A stretch of 64,000 nt of DNA from Micrasema longulum (GCA_022494885.1 JAGVSM010000256.1:62001-126000); one strand, 5' to 3'; numbered from the stretch's first letter, positions 1 to 10,159 are shown. Translations and numbers: made by a program. Notes: generated from the sequence alone by a model not told the origin.

Positions 1-430
1 TTCCTTTTAGTAAGCTTTTAAAAAAGTCCTAATATTTTTTTTCCTAAAAAGTCATTTAAAAAAATGAAATAATAATATGATCTCAAAATGCAGTAAATCC
101 TAAATTTCTCGGACAAGCAGTCCCTCCACAAGCCCCTACTCCTCTCCTACCCAGCCGCTTCACTTGTCCGCGTCTGGTGCGTATCGCTTCGTTAGTCAAA
201 TACGTTTTTATCTCTTTTTTTTGCTAAGGGAGATTAGGGGTTTGCGGAAGGGATGCTTGTCCGAAAGATTTACTCCATTTTGATCAATAAAATACTCTTT
301 GGGAAAAAAAAAGATTTTTTTTCTAATCTTACCGTAAGGAATGTTCTTCTGAAGCTTCGCGGTCTGACCCTGAAAAACCGTGTATAATATCGACGCTGTA
401 AAGGAAAGAGTTACCAAGGACATGCGGCAA
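1..430. other. AT-rich stretch, unassigned
   Basis: I see no gene or recognisable repeat here. A pyrimidine-rich, moderately GC-rich patch lies near 110-190. The open frame on the minus strand at 208-480 runs into SINE-alpha and has no recognisable protein features. Confidence 0.4.
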
Positions 431-433
431 TTT

Positions 434-606
434 AAATCGGGTTGTGGTCCTGTGGCTAGTGTTTCGGACTCACGGACCAAAGGTCCGTGGTTCGAATCCC
501 ACTCTACCCCAACTTGATTCCATTTTCTAATAGTGAGTTATTTACAACTTGTTGAAAATGGCCCTCAAAATTAAATATTTGGGTAAATCATAAGAAAGCA
601 AATATT
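434..606 (+). mobile_element. SINE-alpha, tRNA-derived SINE
   Basis: A tRNA-like head starts at GGGTTGTGGTCCTGTGGCTA and includes a clear pol III B box, GGTTCGAATCC, at 489-499. It is followed by a body beginning ACTCTACCCCAACTTG and ending near an AAATATTTGGGTAAATCATA stretch. The same head and body recur at 4065-4215 (+), 46200-46375 (-) and 52020-52155 (-, shorter), which makes this a dispersed family and not a tRNA gene. No 3' acceptor partner for the head is visible. Transcription by RNA polymerase III and LINE-mediated movement are known for such SINEs and are inferred here. Confidence 0.8.
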
Positions 607-1482
607 TCTTTTCTATTAATTTTTTTTTTTTTTAATACGTCACTATAAAAACGCGACATGTTTGACCTTGATAGTTATGACGTCAAGATTCGTGACAATG
701 TTCTATAAAAATTTGAATGGCCGGGAACAAATAAACAAATCATGACATATAAGGGGCGTGGTCAATGGAATGACCGTTTTTGCGAGAATTATAAATACAA
801 ATTTTAAAATGTTATTCATTCTTCTAAAAAGTAAAAAAACATTTTTTTACTGGATGGTATTTCAAAGTGTTATAGTTTATCATTTATTACTCAAAAAAAT
901 GTTTTTAAAAAAACGTGATATTTCCCTATAAAGATTTTTTCTGGACCATACTGCACGTCAATCCCGCGTACCTTAATTCCGCCGAATAAAGCCGAAAGAT
1001 CGTGTTCTCCCGAGGCATGCGCAACACGTGTCCAAGTCAGGTCCGCCGCTGCATGCTCAAGACGCTCGTTAAAGGAGGCTGCTGGGTCCGTTCTCGGACT
1101 TCAATGTTTAGTTAAGAAATTAATTTGCCAGCATGCGTCGCACTCCGAGTATGATTACTACACCTCAGAATGCTTGTTTTGATTTTTTTAAATTTTCACT
1201 TGTGAATAATTTGCTGAATATTTTCGGGATACTACGAATACCACAGAATTCGTGCGAGCAATTTTTTCAACGTAAAAATGTATTTTTAGAGATAAAATAT
1301 AAAAAATATACCAACTAATATAAGAAAACAGCCCTTAATTACGCAAAACTAAAGCTTGAAAAAGGAAAATAGTAGGTATGGAAAAACCGACATTTCGTGA
1401 TGTTGAACGAACGAGTACACACGAAACCTGATCTAAACATTCGTTTATTTTACTAAACGTTATTAAATATTTGTATATATAT
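607..1482. other. Unassigned AT-rich DNA
   Basis: No gene recognised. A slightly more GC-rich block at about 940-1130 has short open frames but no domain signature. The rest is AT-rich with homopolymer runs. Confidence 0.4.
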
Positions 1483-1835
1483 ATATAGTTGGATAATTCA
1501 TATAGCGCCATTTTTGTGAAAATCACCTCAAGGGCGCTGTACAATTAATAAATATCCCAGTACGTCTTGCAGCTACAGAGCGCATGGACGGTTGGGATTC
1601 TAGTTCCTCGTTTACAATTAAGATCAATCAAAAATTATAACAGATAGGAGCTAGATTACAGGACGTCTTGCAGCTACAGAGCGCATAGACTGATTGAATT
1701 GACAAATAAATTTAGTGTATTAAATAATAATAATAAGAATAATAAAAAGGAGTAAGATTACAACACGTCTTGCAGCTACTAAGCGCATAGACGATTGGAA
1801 TTCTAGACACCATTTACAAAATTTAGGTATTTTAA
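1483..1835 (-). mobile_element. L2-A LINE 3' UTR with ~100-bp tandem units
   Basis: Read on the minus strand, this ends in the L2-like terminus (AGCGCCCTTGAGG ... AAATGGCGCTATA). Upstream lie three copies of a unit containing GCGCTCTGTAGCTGCAAGACG-like sequence, starting at about 1563, 1664 and 1766, a spacing near 101 bp. Matching tails occur at 15881-16046, 23480-24085 and 27610-27900. No coding sequence is retained, so this is a 5'-truncated dead copy. The expected ATT tail is replaced by a TA repeat near 1475-1485. Confidence 0.8.
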
Positions 1836-1985
1836 AGTTGATATATGAAAGCGAAGAAATGACCACTTCCCGACTTTTCTGTCTACCGGTTTCGAGACGC
1901 ACTCGTCTCTTCGTCAGAACACCGATTAAACCAACATGCAAAACCCACTATGCACCTTCACCATAGTTCGTACGTTGATTTTTTA
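1836..1985 (-). mobile_element. Hammerhead-bearing repeat (Penelope/retrozyme-like fragment)
   Basis: About 120 bp match the two inverted copies at 60367-60738, both inside the ribozyme-like segment and upstream of it (TTGGTGTAGTGAGTG-like sequence). The repeat ends downstream of the ribozyme-like core. There is no coding sequence. Assignment to a Penelope-like or retrozyme-like family rests on the hammerhead-like motif with a palindromic stem III and is inference. Confidence 0.55.
1880..1921 (-). ncRNA. Hammerhead-like ribozyme motif, core best preserved in the window
   Basis: The minus strand reads, in order: stem I strand TGTT, box CTGACGA, a 6-bp perfect stem II (GAGACG/CGTCTC) with loop AGTG, box GAAA, palindrome CCGG as a minimal stem III, then T-A and the other stem I strand GACA. 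This matches the order CUGANGA, stem II, GAAA, stem III, UH of a hammerhead. One extra A lies between CTGACGA and stem II, which a canonical ribozyme lacks. Cleavage activity is therefore uncertain. A palindromic CCGG stem would need dimerisation, as known for minimal hammerheads in retroelements. Confidence 0.55.
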
Positions 1986-2024
1986 ATATTTTTCATTTGA
2001 AATTTATTTATAAAAACTTACGGA

Positions 2025-2192
2025 TTATTACATTAACTTTTTAATTTTACAAAAATAATATATCGTTTTTTATTCATACTTTAAGGTAAATAATAATATT
2101 TTTTACACCTTTTGAAAAGTTTGTCCGAGTCTTTTGATTAGTTTAGTCTGGTAGTTTATTGTATAATTACAGTCCCTGGTTTTTTGGTCTGG
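2025..2192 (-). repeat. Shared ~165-bp repeat, possible LINE C-terminus
   Basis: The reverse complement aligns with 9588-9755 (+): both contain CCAGGGACT, then AATTATACAATAAACTACCAGA, then a similar AT-rich tail ending ATAATCCGTAAG. One reading frame of the plus copy gives residues such as NYTINYQTKLN, which would suit the end of a LINE ORF, but that is weak evidence. Confidence 0.5.
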
Positions 2193-2906
2193 ATTGCCTC
2201 GTTTCGGAATATCGTATGTGATATTATTCCGATATTCTTGTCCATGTTTAGTAAAAAAAAAAAGTTTTAGTTCTTTGTCTACAATGATATCAGTGGCTAA
2301 CTAATGAATAAACTTTGAATATTCTAGTAGAAAGAATCCATTAATATTTAATTGTTTAGATTTTTTAAAGAGTTCTTTAGTTGGTGTTAGATAAGGGAGG
2401 TCATATACTATAGTCCTTAAAATGTAACATGATTAGAATAACAGTTTTCAGAAAAAGTGACGACATAACTTTGTAGTAACGTCAAAGGAGTTATTTATAT
2501 TGACACACGAAAAATCATTTGTATCTGGCGTGTTAATTATTTTTTTTATTACAATGCTTGAAACAAAAAAAAACTAAAATAAACCTAATTATTAACGACG
2601 TTCTTACAAGGTTACATCATTTTGCTAAAACGTTAGAGATGGGACAAATTGATCGAATAAAAAAATTATTCGTTAGATGTTGTTCATGAAAAAAGTATAA
2701 ATGTCTCATTTTTTGGTGAACAATTATGTTAAACGCGCTATAATAAATTTGTTTTTTCGTTTTTTATATCAATTTTCGGAAACAGCGTTTCATGATTGCA
2801 CGAAATAACTGATAAAAATCGATTTGATCAGTGATCAGTAATTTCCCATCACTAATGAAATTATTTTGTCAGCTGTCATTCTAATCAAGCTATATTTTAA
2901 GGACTA
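2193..2906. other. Unassigned AT-rich DNA
   Basis: No recognisable gene or repeat. This appears to be the older sequence into which the RTE-A copy at 2918 inserted. Confidence 0.4.
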
Positions 2907-3647
2907 TAGCTTCCATAGCTTCGATTGAAATATTTTTATTAGAAATTACTGTGCTTAGTGCTCCGTTTCTAATAAAAATATGTCAATCGAAGCAAAACTG
3001 GCAGTGCACAACGGAGTTTTAGTCCCAACACTTATGTATGGAAGTGAAACATGGAACTGGCAGAGGAAGGATGAAAGCCGAGTGAACGCGGTTGAAATGC
3101 GATCTCTTAGACGAATGTGTGGGAAATCAATGTATGACAGGGTTACGAATGATGAAATCAGGCGAGAGTGTACATGGAACTGGCAGAGGAAGGATGAAAG
3201 CCGAGTGAACGCGGTTGAAATGCGATCTCTTGGACGAATGTGTGGGAAATCAATGTATGACAGGGTTATGAATGATGAAATCAGGCGAGAGTGTAAATCT
3301 GAGACAAGTATAATTGATAAGATTGAGAAAGGGTCTCTGAGATGGTTTGGTCACGTAGAACGAATGGACGACGAGAGAACGGTAAAACAAGCATATATGG
3401 CAAAAATGAACGGCAACGTTAGACGAGGACGACCAAGGAAGACGTGGCATGATCAGATAAACCAAAATCTTAAGTCTGGTCATGTCAAAAGCAGACAGAA
3501 CCGAAGGGCATGTATGACAAGATGTATGAATATGGAAGAGGCTAGGATTGTATGCCAGGATAGACGTGTGTGGCGGTCCATTATCTCTGCCTACCCTTAC
3601 GGGGAAATGGCGTGATGGTAGTAGTAGTAGTAGTAGTAGCTTCCATA
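2907..3647 (+). mobile_element. RTE-A LINE insertion with target-site duplication and 5' inversion
   Basis: The insertion is flanked by the direct repeat TAGCTTCCATA at 2907-2917 and 3637-3647. Its 3' end is the coding end GGGGAAATGGCGTGA plus a TAG repeat (3618-3639). At the 5' end, 2918-2968 is the reverse complement of sequence that normally lies directly upstream of and overlapping 2969-2996 (compare the minus copy at 6300-6365). That arrangement is the expected product of twin priming. It is a 5'-truncated, non-autonomous copy. Confidence 0.85.
2980..3615 (+). pseudogene. RTE-A reverse transcriptase C-terminal region, 211 residues
   Basis: This open frame encodes only the region downstream of the RT catalytic core: LMYGSETWNWQRKDESR, VEMRSLRRMCGKSMYDR, LRWFGHVERM, RGRPRKTWHDQINQNLKSG and WRSIISAYPYGEMA. 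The endonuclease and YADD motif are absent, so the protein cannot be active. Residues 24-64 and 65-105 are an in-frame 41-codon tandem duplication (3049-3171 and 3172-3294) differing at only two bases. The Met lies inside the truncated element and is not a true start. The frame ends at the stop just before the TAG tail. RTE-clade assignment is by motif recall. Confidence 0.8.
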
Positions 3648-3910
3648 TTTTATTTCGCTGTCGTTGAAATCTGTTTGTCATTTTGGTTTCCTGTTCCCCA
3701 TAGTTGTAGCATATAAAATATTTAAGATTTGAAATAGGCTTCGTAAATAAAATTTAAAAAAACAGTGGTGGTATTCCAAACACTTTCGCAGCCGTTCATA
3801 AAAAATACACGAGATGAACGTGTTTTCTACGGCGGCGAGAGCTGTTCAGAATTGCACCGCAGAATGCAACTTTCAATTTTAATTTTAAAACTGTTACATG
3901 CTAGGAACTT

Positions 3911-3980
3911 CGGCCCTTCGTGCCTCGCGTTATCGGCCCTGCGGGCGTCAGTTGATCGGCCCTTCGGGCCTCATTTGAAT
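3911..3980. repeat. Three 23-bp GC-rich hairpin-forming units
   Basis: CGGCCCTTCGTGCC, CGGCCCTGCGGGCG and CGGCCCTTCGGGCC start at 3911, 3934 and 3957. Each can fold as a GGCCC/GGGCC-type short hairpin. They stand out from the AT-rich surroundings. Function is unknown. Confidence 0.6.
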
Positions 3981-4064
3981 TATTAGAATCTTGAGCACTG
4001 TGAAATTTCACCCTTTTGTTCCTCACAAATATTTTTTTGCTGTTAGGAGCAATTCAAGTATAAT

Positions 4065-4215
4065 AATGAGCCGGGGCGTGGTCCCGTGGTCAGTGTCGCG
4101 GACCCAGGGATCAGAGGTCCGAGCATCGGAGCACGCTCTACCACAACTTGGTTCTCATTTTCTAATAAATAAATAGTTTGGGTAAATAATAAGATCACAA
4201 ATATATATTTTTTTT
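4065..4215 (+). mobile_element. SINE-alpha copy, diverged
   Basis: The head GGGGCGTGGTCCCGTGGTCA matches the 434-606 copy. The B box has decayed (GAGCATCGGAGCA instead of GGTTCGAATCC). The body includes the CACAACTTGGTTCTCATTTTC and TTTGGGTAAATAATAAGA stretches. Loss of the B box makes pol III transcription unlikely. Confidence 0.7.
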
Positions 4216-4287
4216 TTAATAAAAAAAGAATAATCTGTCACTCAAAATAACGCTTTAAAAACCACACAGTTATAATATATTTAAAAT

Positions 4288-4385
4288 TCCGGCAGCCTCC
4301 GTGGATAAGTCGTTAAGAGCCTTGACTCACGCGTAAAAGGTTCCGGGTTCGATTCCTAGTGAGAACACAAAAATTAAATGTGGTA
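4288..4385 (+). mobile_element. SINE-beta, tRNA-derived head
   Basis: A tRNA-like segment CCTCCGTGGATAAGTCGTTA with B box GGTTCGATTCC is followed by AGTGAGAACACAAAAATTAA. The same arrangement occurs in reverse at 25590-25700. No acceptor pairing was found at the 3' side, so I call it a SINE, not a tRNA gene. Confidence 0.7.
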
Positions 4386-4929
4386 TTTTATATTTAAGTT
4401 TTTTTTTTAATTCACCACAAACCAAATTCTCGCGTGAATTATTTGTATTCCCAAAAACCGCACGTAAATCTAGATTTAGATATTATTTTAAAAGCAAAAT
4501 AAAAACATTAAAATATCCTGCCATCTAGCGGCCGATTAGTGAAAATTAAACCAAAATTTTCAACTCTCTTCGTACGTATTCGTTCAATTGAACGCGATCA
4601 GAAGGGGTTTCAAAAACGCTCACTTTCGTGTACTTGACATTTCATTTTGTAGGCTTGAAATAAAAAATAATAATAAATGCAAAGTAAATTTTTCTTTTGA
4701 ATGACAATATTTTTTTAATTAAAAAAAATATATATATGATTATTTTTTACATCGGAAAAAAACTGAAATTACTTATATTAACACCTAATTAATATTTTGC
4801 ATATAATCAATTTCACGATATTTTCGCACCTTGCATCTAACTCAGAGAGCTTTCCAATCTCTGTTTAATATCTGTGAATTAAAAATGTATATTAAGGTTA
4901 TATTTCGTACAATGGATGATATAAAAACA
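4386..4929. other. Unassigned AT-rich DNA
   Basis: No gene or clear repeat recognised. Confidence 0.4.
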
Positions 4930-5530
4930 AGTAATTTAATCAAATAAATTCAATTTGCGTTTTTATTCTACCATTCGAAGTGTGAATGTGATAATTTTCG
5001 CCTCTCTTTCTACTAATTCTCTGTCTACCGTGTTACGGGCACGACTCTTTCTCCGCGAACCGGAACAAACTAGTGCCTCCGTCTCTCTCGCTCGCGCTGT
5101 CGAAACCTACTCACATCTTACTCTAATCTATTACCATCCTCCTTGTTACCGCTGCGACTTAATGACGCGAGGAATACAAACAAGCGAACGAGTAAAAAAA
5201 CATTAAAAAAAACACGAATAATCGGAACAATACAGATAAATGATGTGTGCTTTTTTATAAGTGTTCTTTGTTTTGACGGCGTGTTTTTGAAAAGCGAAGA
5301 TGAGCAATAATTTATATACCCATTGGGTATCGCTCTGTCAATAATAATACTATCTCTTTCTCTTTCACGGCGACAGTACGTGATGTGTTTTTGGACGTGT
5401 CGGCGTCCCGCTCGCACTCGTAGCGGCGCGGGCGCGGTCGCGCAGTGCTCGACTCGGCCAGGTGAAATATTTTATTATTATTGTAATTACGGACTGAATT
5501 ATGGCACGGTAAGGTTTATGTGAACGCGCG
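4930..5530 (+). promoter_or_regulatory. GC-rich, promoter-like stretch (tentative)
   Basis: The block is pyrimidine-rich (CTCTCTTTCTACTAATTCTC, CTATCTCTTTCTCTTTCAC) and then strongly GC-rich at 5390-5460. It contains splice-donor-like sequences CCAG|GTGAAA near 5460 and ACG|GTAAGG near 5508. It could be the promoter and non-coding first exon of a gene whose coding exons lie outside the window. No downstream exon was recognised, so this is a weak inference. Confidence 0.25.
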
Positions 5531-5654
5531 GACAAAAGGATTGTATTGTGGGCTCGACATTCTTTGACGATTGTAACAATTTGGATTGAAATACATAAAC
5601 TGTCATGTTTCATTTTACTAAAATTGTTTTGCAAATTAAAAACAGTTTTTTAGC

Positions 5655-5812
5655 GGGGCCCGTGTTACAATAGGCAGTTAACATTTATTTTTATTTTTTT
5701 CTACAAAGTAAAATTAAGTTTTCTGTGTGACAAATAGAATACGTGTACAATTACAAGTAAACGACGAGGAAACTTTAAATTTTCATACAAATATACATAT
5801 TTTCTTACATGA
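5655..5812 (+). repeat. R-C repeat, copy 1
   Basis: GTTAACATTTATTTTTATTT, AAAGTAAAATTAAG and TTTCTGTGTG are shared in order with 59652-59838. Both copies continue to a TTTCATACAA stretch. No coding potential or terminal repeats are seen. Here the repeat abuts the 3' end of an RTE-A copy. Confidence 0.55.
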
Positions 5813-5815
5813 ATA

Positions 5816-6445
5816 TCTACTACTACCATCACGCAATTTCTCCCCATGGGTAGGCAGAGAGAATGGACCGCCACACACGTCTATCCTGGGATACATTCCT
5901 AGCTTCTTCCACATTCATACATCTTGTCATACATGCCCTTCGGTTCTGTCTGCTTTTGACATGACCAGACTTAAGATTTTGGTTTATCTGATCGAGCCAC
6001 GTCTTCCTTGGTCGTCCTCGTCTCACGTTGCCGTTCAATTTCGCCATTTATACTTGTTTTCCCATTATTTCATCGTCCATTCTTTCTACGTGACCAAAAC
6101 ATCTCAGAGACCCTTTTTAATCCTATCAATTATGCTTGACTCAGATTTAAACTCTCGCCTGTTTCATCATTCGTAACCCTGTCATACATTGATTTCACAC
6201 ATATTCGTCTAAGAGATCGCATTTAAACCGCGTTCACTCTGCTTTCATCCTTCCTCTGCCAGTTCCATGTTTCACTTCCAGACTAAAACTCCGTTGTGCA
6301 CTGCCAGTTTAGCTTCGATCGACATATTTTTATTAGCAATTACTGCGCTTAGTGCGCCGTTCATTTCGTTGCCCGCATTTACTCTCCTTTCAACATCTTT
6401 TTTTACTCTACCATCTCTTAAAATATCTATTTTACTTTATTCCGT
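5816..6445 (-). mobile_element. RTE-A LINE fragment
   Basis: The minus strand encodes the same C-terminal region as the 2980-3615 copy, ending WRSILSAYPWGEIA and then a short TAG tail near 5816-5828. The longest open piece is 5829-6047. Upstream the frame is broken, though FGHVERM-, CGKSMYDR- and NGALSAVIANKNMSIEAKL-like segments can be read in different frames up to about 6445. It lacks the RT catalytic core. It shows the normal order of the sequence that is inverted at 2918-2996. Confidence 0.85.
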
Positions 6446-6595
6446 CCCGATGAGTACCGATGAGATAGCGTTTGAAATCGCCCCCCCACCCCAACCCTTA
6501 TGTTATTATTTCTTCTAATTTTCTTTTTTTTAATTACAGTAATTATTATGGCTTAGTACGGAAAAAAACCCATATACAAAGACATTAGTGAGTTC

Positions 6596-7140
6596 ATGAA
6601 TACATCGCACACCCCCACATCTAGAGTGCCAGAAGTCTTAATGCATCAAACTGAGAAAATAGATGTAGTCAAGTCTATTAAGGAGCTCGGAGTTATCATG
6701 GACCAGAGGGTCGAATACAACCTCTGTTGGCTTATGTATAAATCACTGCACAACTCTGCTCCGGAATATCTAAGGGAACTATGCATTCCAGATGAACAAG
6801 CTTACAGGCGTCTTACGCTTAGATCACCTACGTCTATGGCGAGAGGGAAAGTTATTATACCTCTACGCAAACAGCGCACTAAATTCAGTGAACGTGCATT
6901 TGCGGTTACAGGCCCTACGGCATGGAATGCTCTCGCAGTAAAGGTGCGAGGCTGTGATGTTTTGGAACAAACTTAAAACCCGCTTGTCTCTAAATCATTC
7001 AAATAAATCCGTAGCATGTGATAGCAAAAGAAATGGTTTTAATTAAATTACTTATTTGAAAGCTAAAGAATCACTTTGTAAAGCGCCTTGAGGTATTGTA
7101 TCACGAAAATGGCGCTATATATGTTATCCATAATAATAAA
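6596..7140 (+). mobile_element. L2-A LINE fragment with internal deletion
   Basis: The open frame 6596-6976 reads VKSIKELGVIMD and then jumps to RVEYNLCWLMYKSLHNSAPE, RRLTLRSPTSM and FAVTGPTAWNALAV. Compared with 14690-15090, the stretch around NAAARLIFGIS is missing, an internal deletion of roughly 100 codons. The 3' UTR ends TGTAAAGCGCCTTGAGG ... AATGGCGCTATATATG followed by ATAATAATAA. No RT catalytic motif remains. Confidence 0.8.
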
Positions 7141-7267
7141 TTATAATATATGATATTATTCTAATATTCTCGTATTGTGTTCCTGTTTATTACAATTTCT
7201 TACGAATTAAAGTTTTTTCCTTAAAGTTACATCTTATTTATGAAAACAAAAGTTCAGTTAACTTAAA

Positions 7268-7485
7268 TAGTCAGAGCGCTTGTCTGTCACGCAAGAGGTC
7301 TCGGGCTCATTTCCCGACATTAAAATGAAATGTTTGAAAAAAAAAAAAGACTGGCACCTGGAATGTATGACTGATTATCATACTTAAATGTAATAAAAAC
7401 AAGATTAAACACGCTGCTGTTGGTGTAATAATACAGTGCCCTATGCACCAATATGTGCATAACGTGAACAATTATTAAATTGTAT
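7268..7485 (+). mobile_element. SINE-gamma copy, diverged
   Basis: The head AGTCAGAGCGCTTGTCTG...AGGTCTCGGGCTCATTTCC has a damaged B box. The body matches the complete copy at 30379-30643: CTGGCACCTGGAATGTATGA, a TTGGTGTAATAATACAGTGC segment and CCTATGCACCA. Confidence 0.65.
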
Positions 7486-8720
7486 GAAATTAAATATAAT
7501 AAAAGTGTACTTATTGCTAAAATTTGAAACTGTCCCATCTGAATATATTTAAAAAAAACTTTATTTATTTTGTTTAGTTTAGTTTAGTTTTTATTATCAT
7601 TTAAATTTTCGAAAATTATATCAATGTTGGACCTGAGTAATTTAAATAGTAATTATTAAGAATATTTCATTATATGTCATTTTTTTCTCATTTGTAAATA
7701 ATGCCCTTTGGTCACGTTTTCTGCAAAACTGAGAACCATAACTTTTTTGTTTTTTTCAAAATTATGATGTATCATCTTTTTCCCGGACACAAAAATTTGA
7801 CAGTTTATATAACATCACTTAAATACTTAAAATGCGTGTTTTCCCAGCATACCATTTGTGTGCATCTTGTGCATTCAAATGACATTTTAATTGCATTTAC
7901 TCAATTAGGTATGGCAAGCCAGGTTCGTCAAACCACGATTATAACCACCATTCAACCAATTCTTAGTTTGTTTTAATGAAAGATGAATCCAGCGTCATAA
8001 ATAGTCAACCGAGAATGTTAAATTGATGTTATTAAGTTAACCGTGCATGTATGTTTTTTAAAAAAGTGTTTTAAATAAGCAGGCAGTTATTAGTTGATGT
8101 GCCAGTCTTTCTTATACGACATGCTATTAACTTTTTAACGACACGCCATTTACTTTATTATTAAGATGCATTAGCTATGCACATTTCGTGTCTCAAAACA
8201 TTCTTCGCATCCTCAATTTTTTCGCACTTTTTCAATAAGTACTGTTATAAAACGACCCCAGCATTATTATTCCGAAAAACCTTACGTACGTATCTATAAT
8301 AATGATTTAAAGTACAGTATATAATATAAATAAATTTAAATAAAAAAAATACTTCCAATATATGATAAATAAAACAGTATTTATATGCCACTCACGAATT
8401 AACTATAAGTTAAAACACATGTTTTGTATACTCAGAATTACCCATAATCAGGAGTAAATATAAACTAAACCAAAATAATTGTACAGAATAGTATTTACAT
8501 ACTTCTTGGGTTTGTGAAGGGGGTTAGTTAGGGGGGTTTTTTAAATTATTAATTGTAAATATTGAAAGCTAAGGTGCAGAATTTTTGAATTCAACATCAT
8601 TAATTTAAGTTTAGTCTGAATTTAAATTCTTTTAATTATTCATTATTGTGGCTTTATTGATTATTTGAAGTGCATTCAAATTTGGTAAGAAATTACGAAT
8701 GTCAAAATCTTCAAAGTTGT
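7486..8720. other. Unassigned AT-rich DNA
   Basis: No gene recognised. The open frame at 7701-7976 (+) has no domain signature. A short TTTAG repeat lies at 7571-7590. Confidence 0.4.
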
Positions 8721-8724
8721 TTTT

Positions 8725-9580
8725 ATTTATTTGACGGACTTATGCAGTCCATTCTAAATATGGTAAATACAATTTCTTACAATAAATACAGGCACTAATA
8801 AAATAAAATACAACTTAATAAAATTAAAGCTAGGACAAAAAAAATAAATTTACTACCTCAAGACAAGATCCAGTCTATCTTAGTAAATTTTAAAAAAAGT
8901 CCAGATCTTGTCTCGAGTTTACAATACGACACAATCGGGACATTGGTGCATGCAAGCCATAGTTTGTGCTGTGTTGGCCGAGGAACAGCATATTATTATT
9001 TCGCAACTGGCGGATCGGAACATTGAATTCCACTTGTTCCAATAACGATGGTATATCAATTAAGCCATTCAGCAAATTAAACATAAAAACGGAGTCAATG
9101 CTATTTCTACGTTTGTGTAAACTTGAGATTTTTAATATTGACTCCATTTCTCCGTAAGCGTAGTCTCCCCTCTCGAGGCCAATCATCCATGCTTCTTTTC
9201 TTAGCAAACAATGTTGCACCGATTAGACATGATTTATCCGGCCTACATAGAAGGGAGACCAGATCACGGATGCATATTCTAAAAGAGGACGAACAAGTGA
9301 GCAATACAGTGTTTTAACCGTGAACATATTAGTAAAGTCACTAGATGTCCTGCTAACAAAACCCAAGAGTTTTAGTGACTTGTTAATCATAGTATCAATA
9401 TGTTCATTAAAGGTAAGTTTACATGGAAAACATAGCCAGTGCAATTCCCGAAGTAGTGAAGTGATATGACTGAACTTAGAGATTCCGAAAATAAGTCTCG
9501 CTGCATCATTTAATACATACTGTAGGCGAGTCATATACGTTGTATGTGAATACAACATTCTAAAATGAAACACGGACAAT
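8725..9580 (-). mobile_element. Jockey-like LINE 3' part fused to an L2-A piece
   Basis: The minus-strand frame 9223-9579 begins with L2-A residues (MTRLQYVLNDAARLIFGIS, LLRELHWLC) and changes to a Jockey-like segment (LTFNEHIDTMINKSLKLLGF, LEYASVIWSPFY). It continues after a frame change in 8890-9219 (FNLLNGLIDIPSLLEQVEF, RLCRIVNSR). The Jockey part resembles the copies at 34080-34860 and 43792-44310. The stretch 8725-8885 is probably its AT-rich 3' UTR. Two LINE families are joined in one frame, by recombination or template switching. Confidence 0.7.
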
Positions 9581-9587
9581 CAAGATC

Positions 9588-9755
9588 AATAAACCAGGGA
9601 CTAAATTATACAATAAACTACCAGACAAAACTCAACGAAAAACGCAGACAACCAATACAAGATGTTAAAAATATAATCACCAACAACACGGTATGAATTT
9701 CAAATAAAAAATATTTTGTCAAATGAATGTGATAATCCGTAAGGGGCTATAAATT
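9588..9755 (+). repeat. Shared ~165-bp repeat, second copy
   Basis: This matches 2025-2192 in reverse orientation. It starts AATAAACCAGGGACTAAATT and ends ATAATCCGTAAG. See that copy for the possible LINE reading frame. Confidence 0.5.
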
Positions 9756-9824
9756 AAAAATATATTATTTTATATTGCGTAATTTTGTAGATTTACGATT
9801 GGTTTTAAAGCTATTGTCATCTTA

Positions 9825-9925
9825 CTACATGGATGCCAAAAGAGAGGTATAAAAAGGTGTGGAAACGTTTGGAAGAGGCCTTTGACCAGCAGTGGTGAGA
9901 ACAAGGCTGAAGAAGAAGATTAACC
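9825..9925 (+). mobile_element. RTE-lep LINE 3' end, short fragment
   Basis: A reading frame gives WKRLEEAFDQQW followed by AAGGCTGAAGAAGAAGATTA. The longer copy at 51575-51985 ends with EAYIQQW and GAGGCTGAAGAAGAATGAA. This is the last ~100 bp only. Confidence 0.65.
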
Positions 9926-10159
9926 ATAATGTATTGCATTATATATGCAGAATTTATTTAGGGAATTTATATCCTGATATTGATGTAACATAAAACGTAT
10001 CTTTTTAAAATTTCATGATAAAATTTTGAGCGTTAATGATTTGATGTTCAGATAAAATCACATTTAATAGGTAGCAACGAACCCGACGAGGAAGTGGAAA
10101 AGCGATTCTGATAACATGACTGACACTTAAAGTAACAATTTGAATAAATAAAAACAAAA

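Noticed and set aside
3250..3681. 143-codon minus frame
   Set aside because: Antisense of the RTE-A coding remnant.
5727..6176. 149-codon plus frame
   Set aside because: Antisense of the minus-strand RTE-A copy at 5816-6445.
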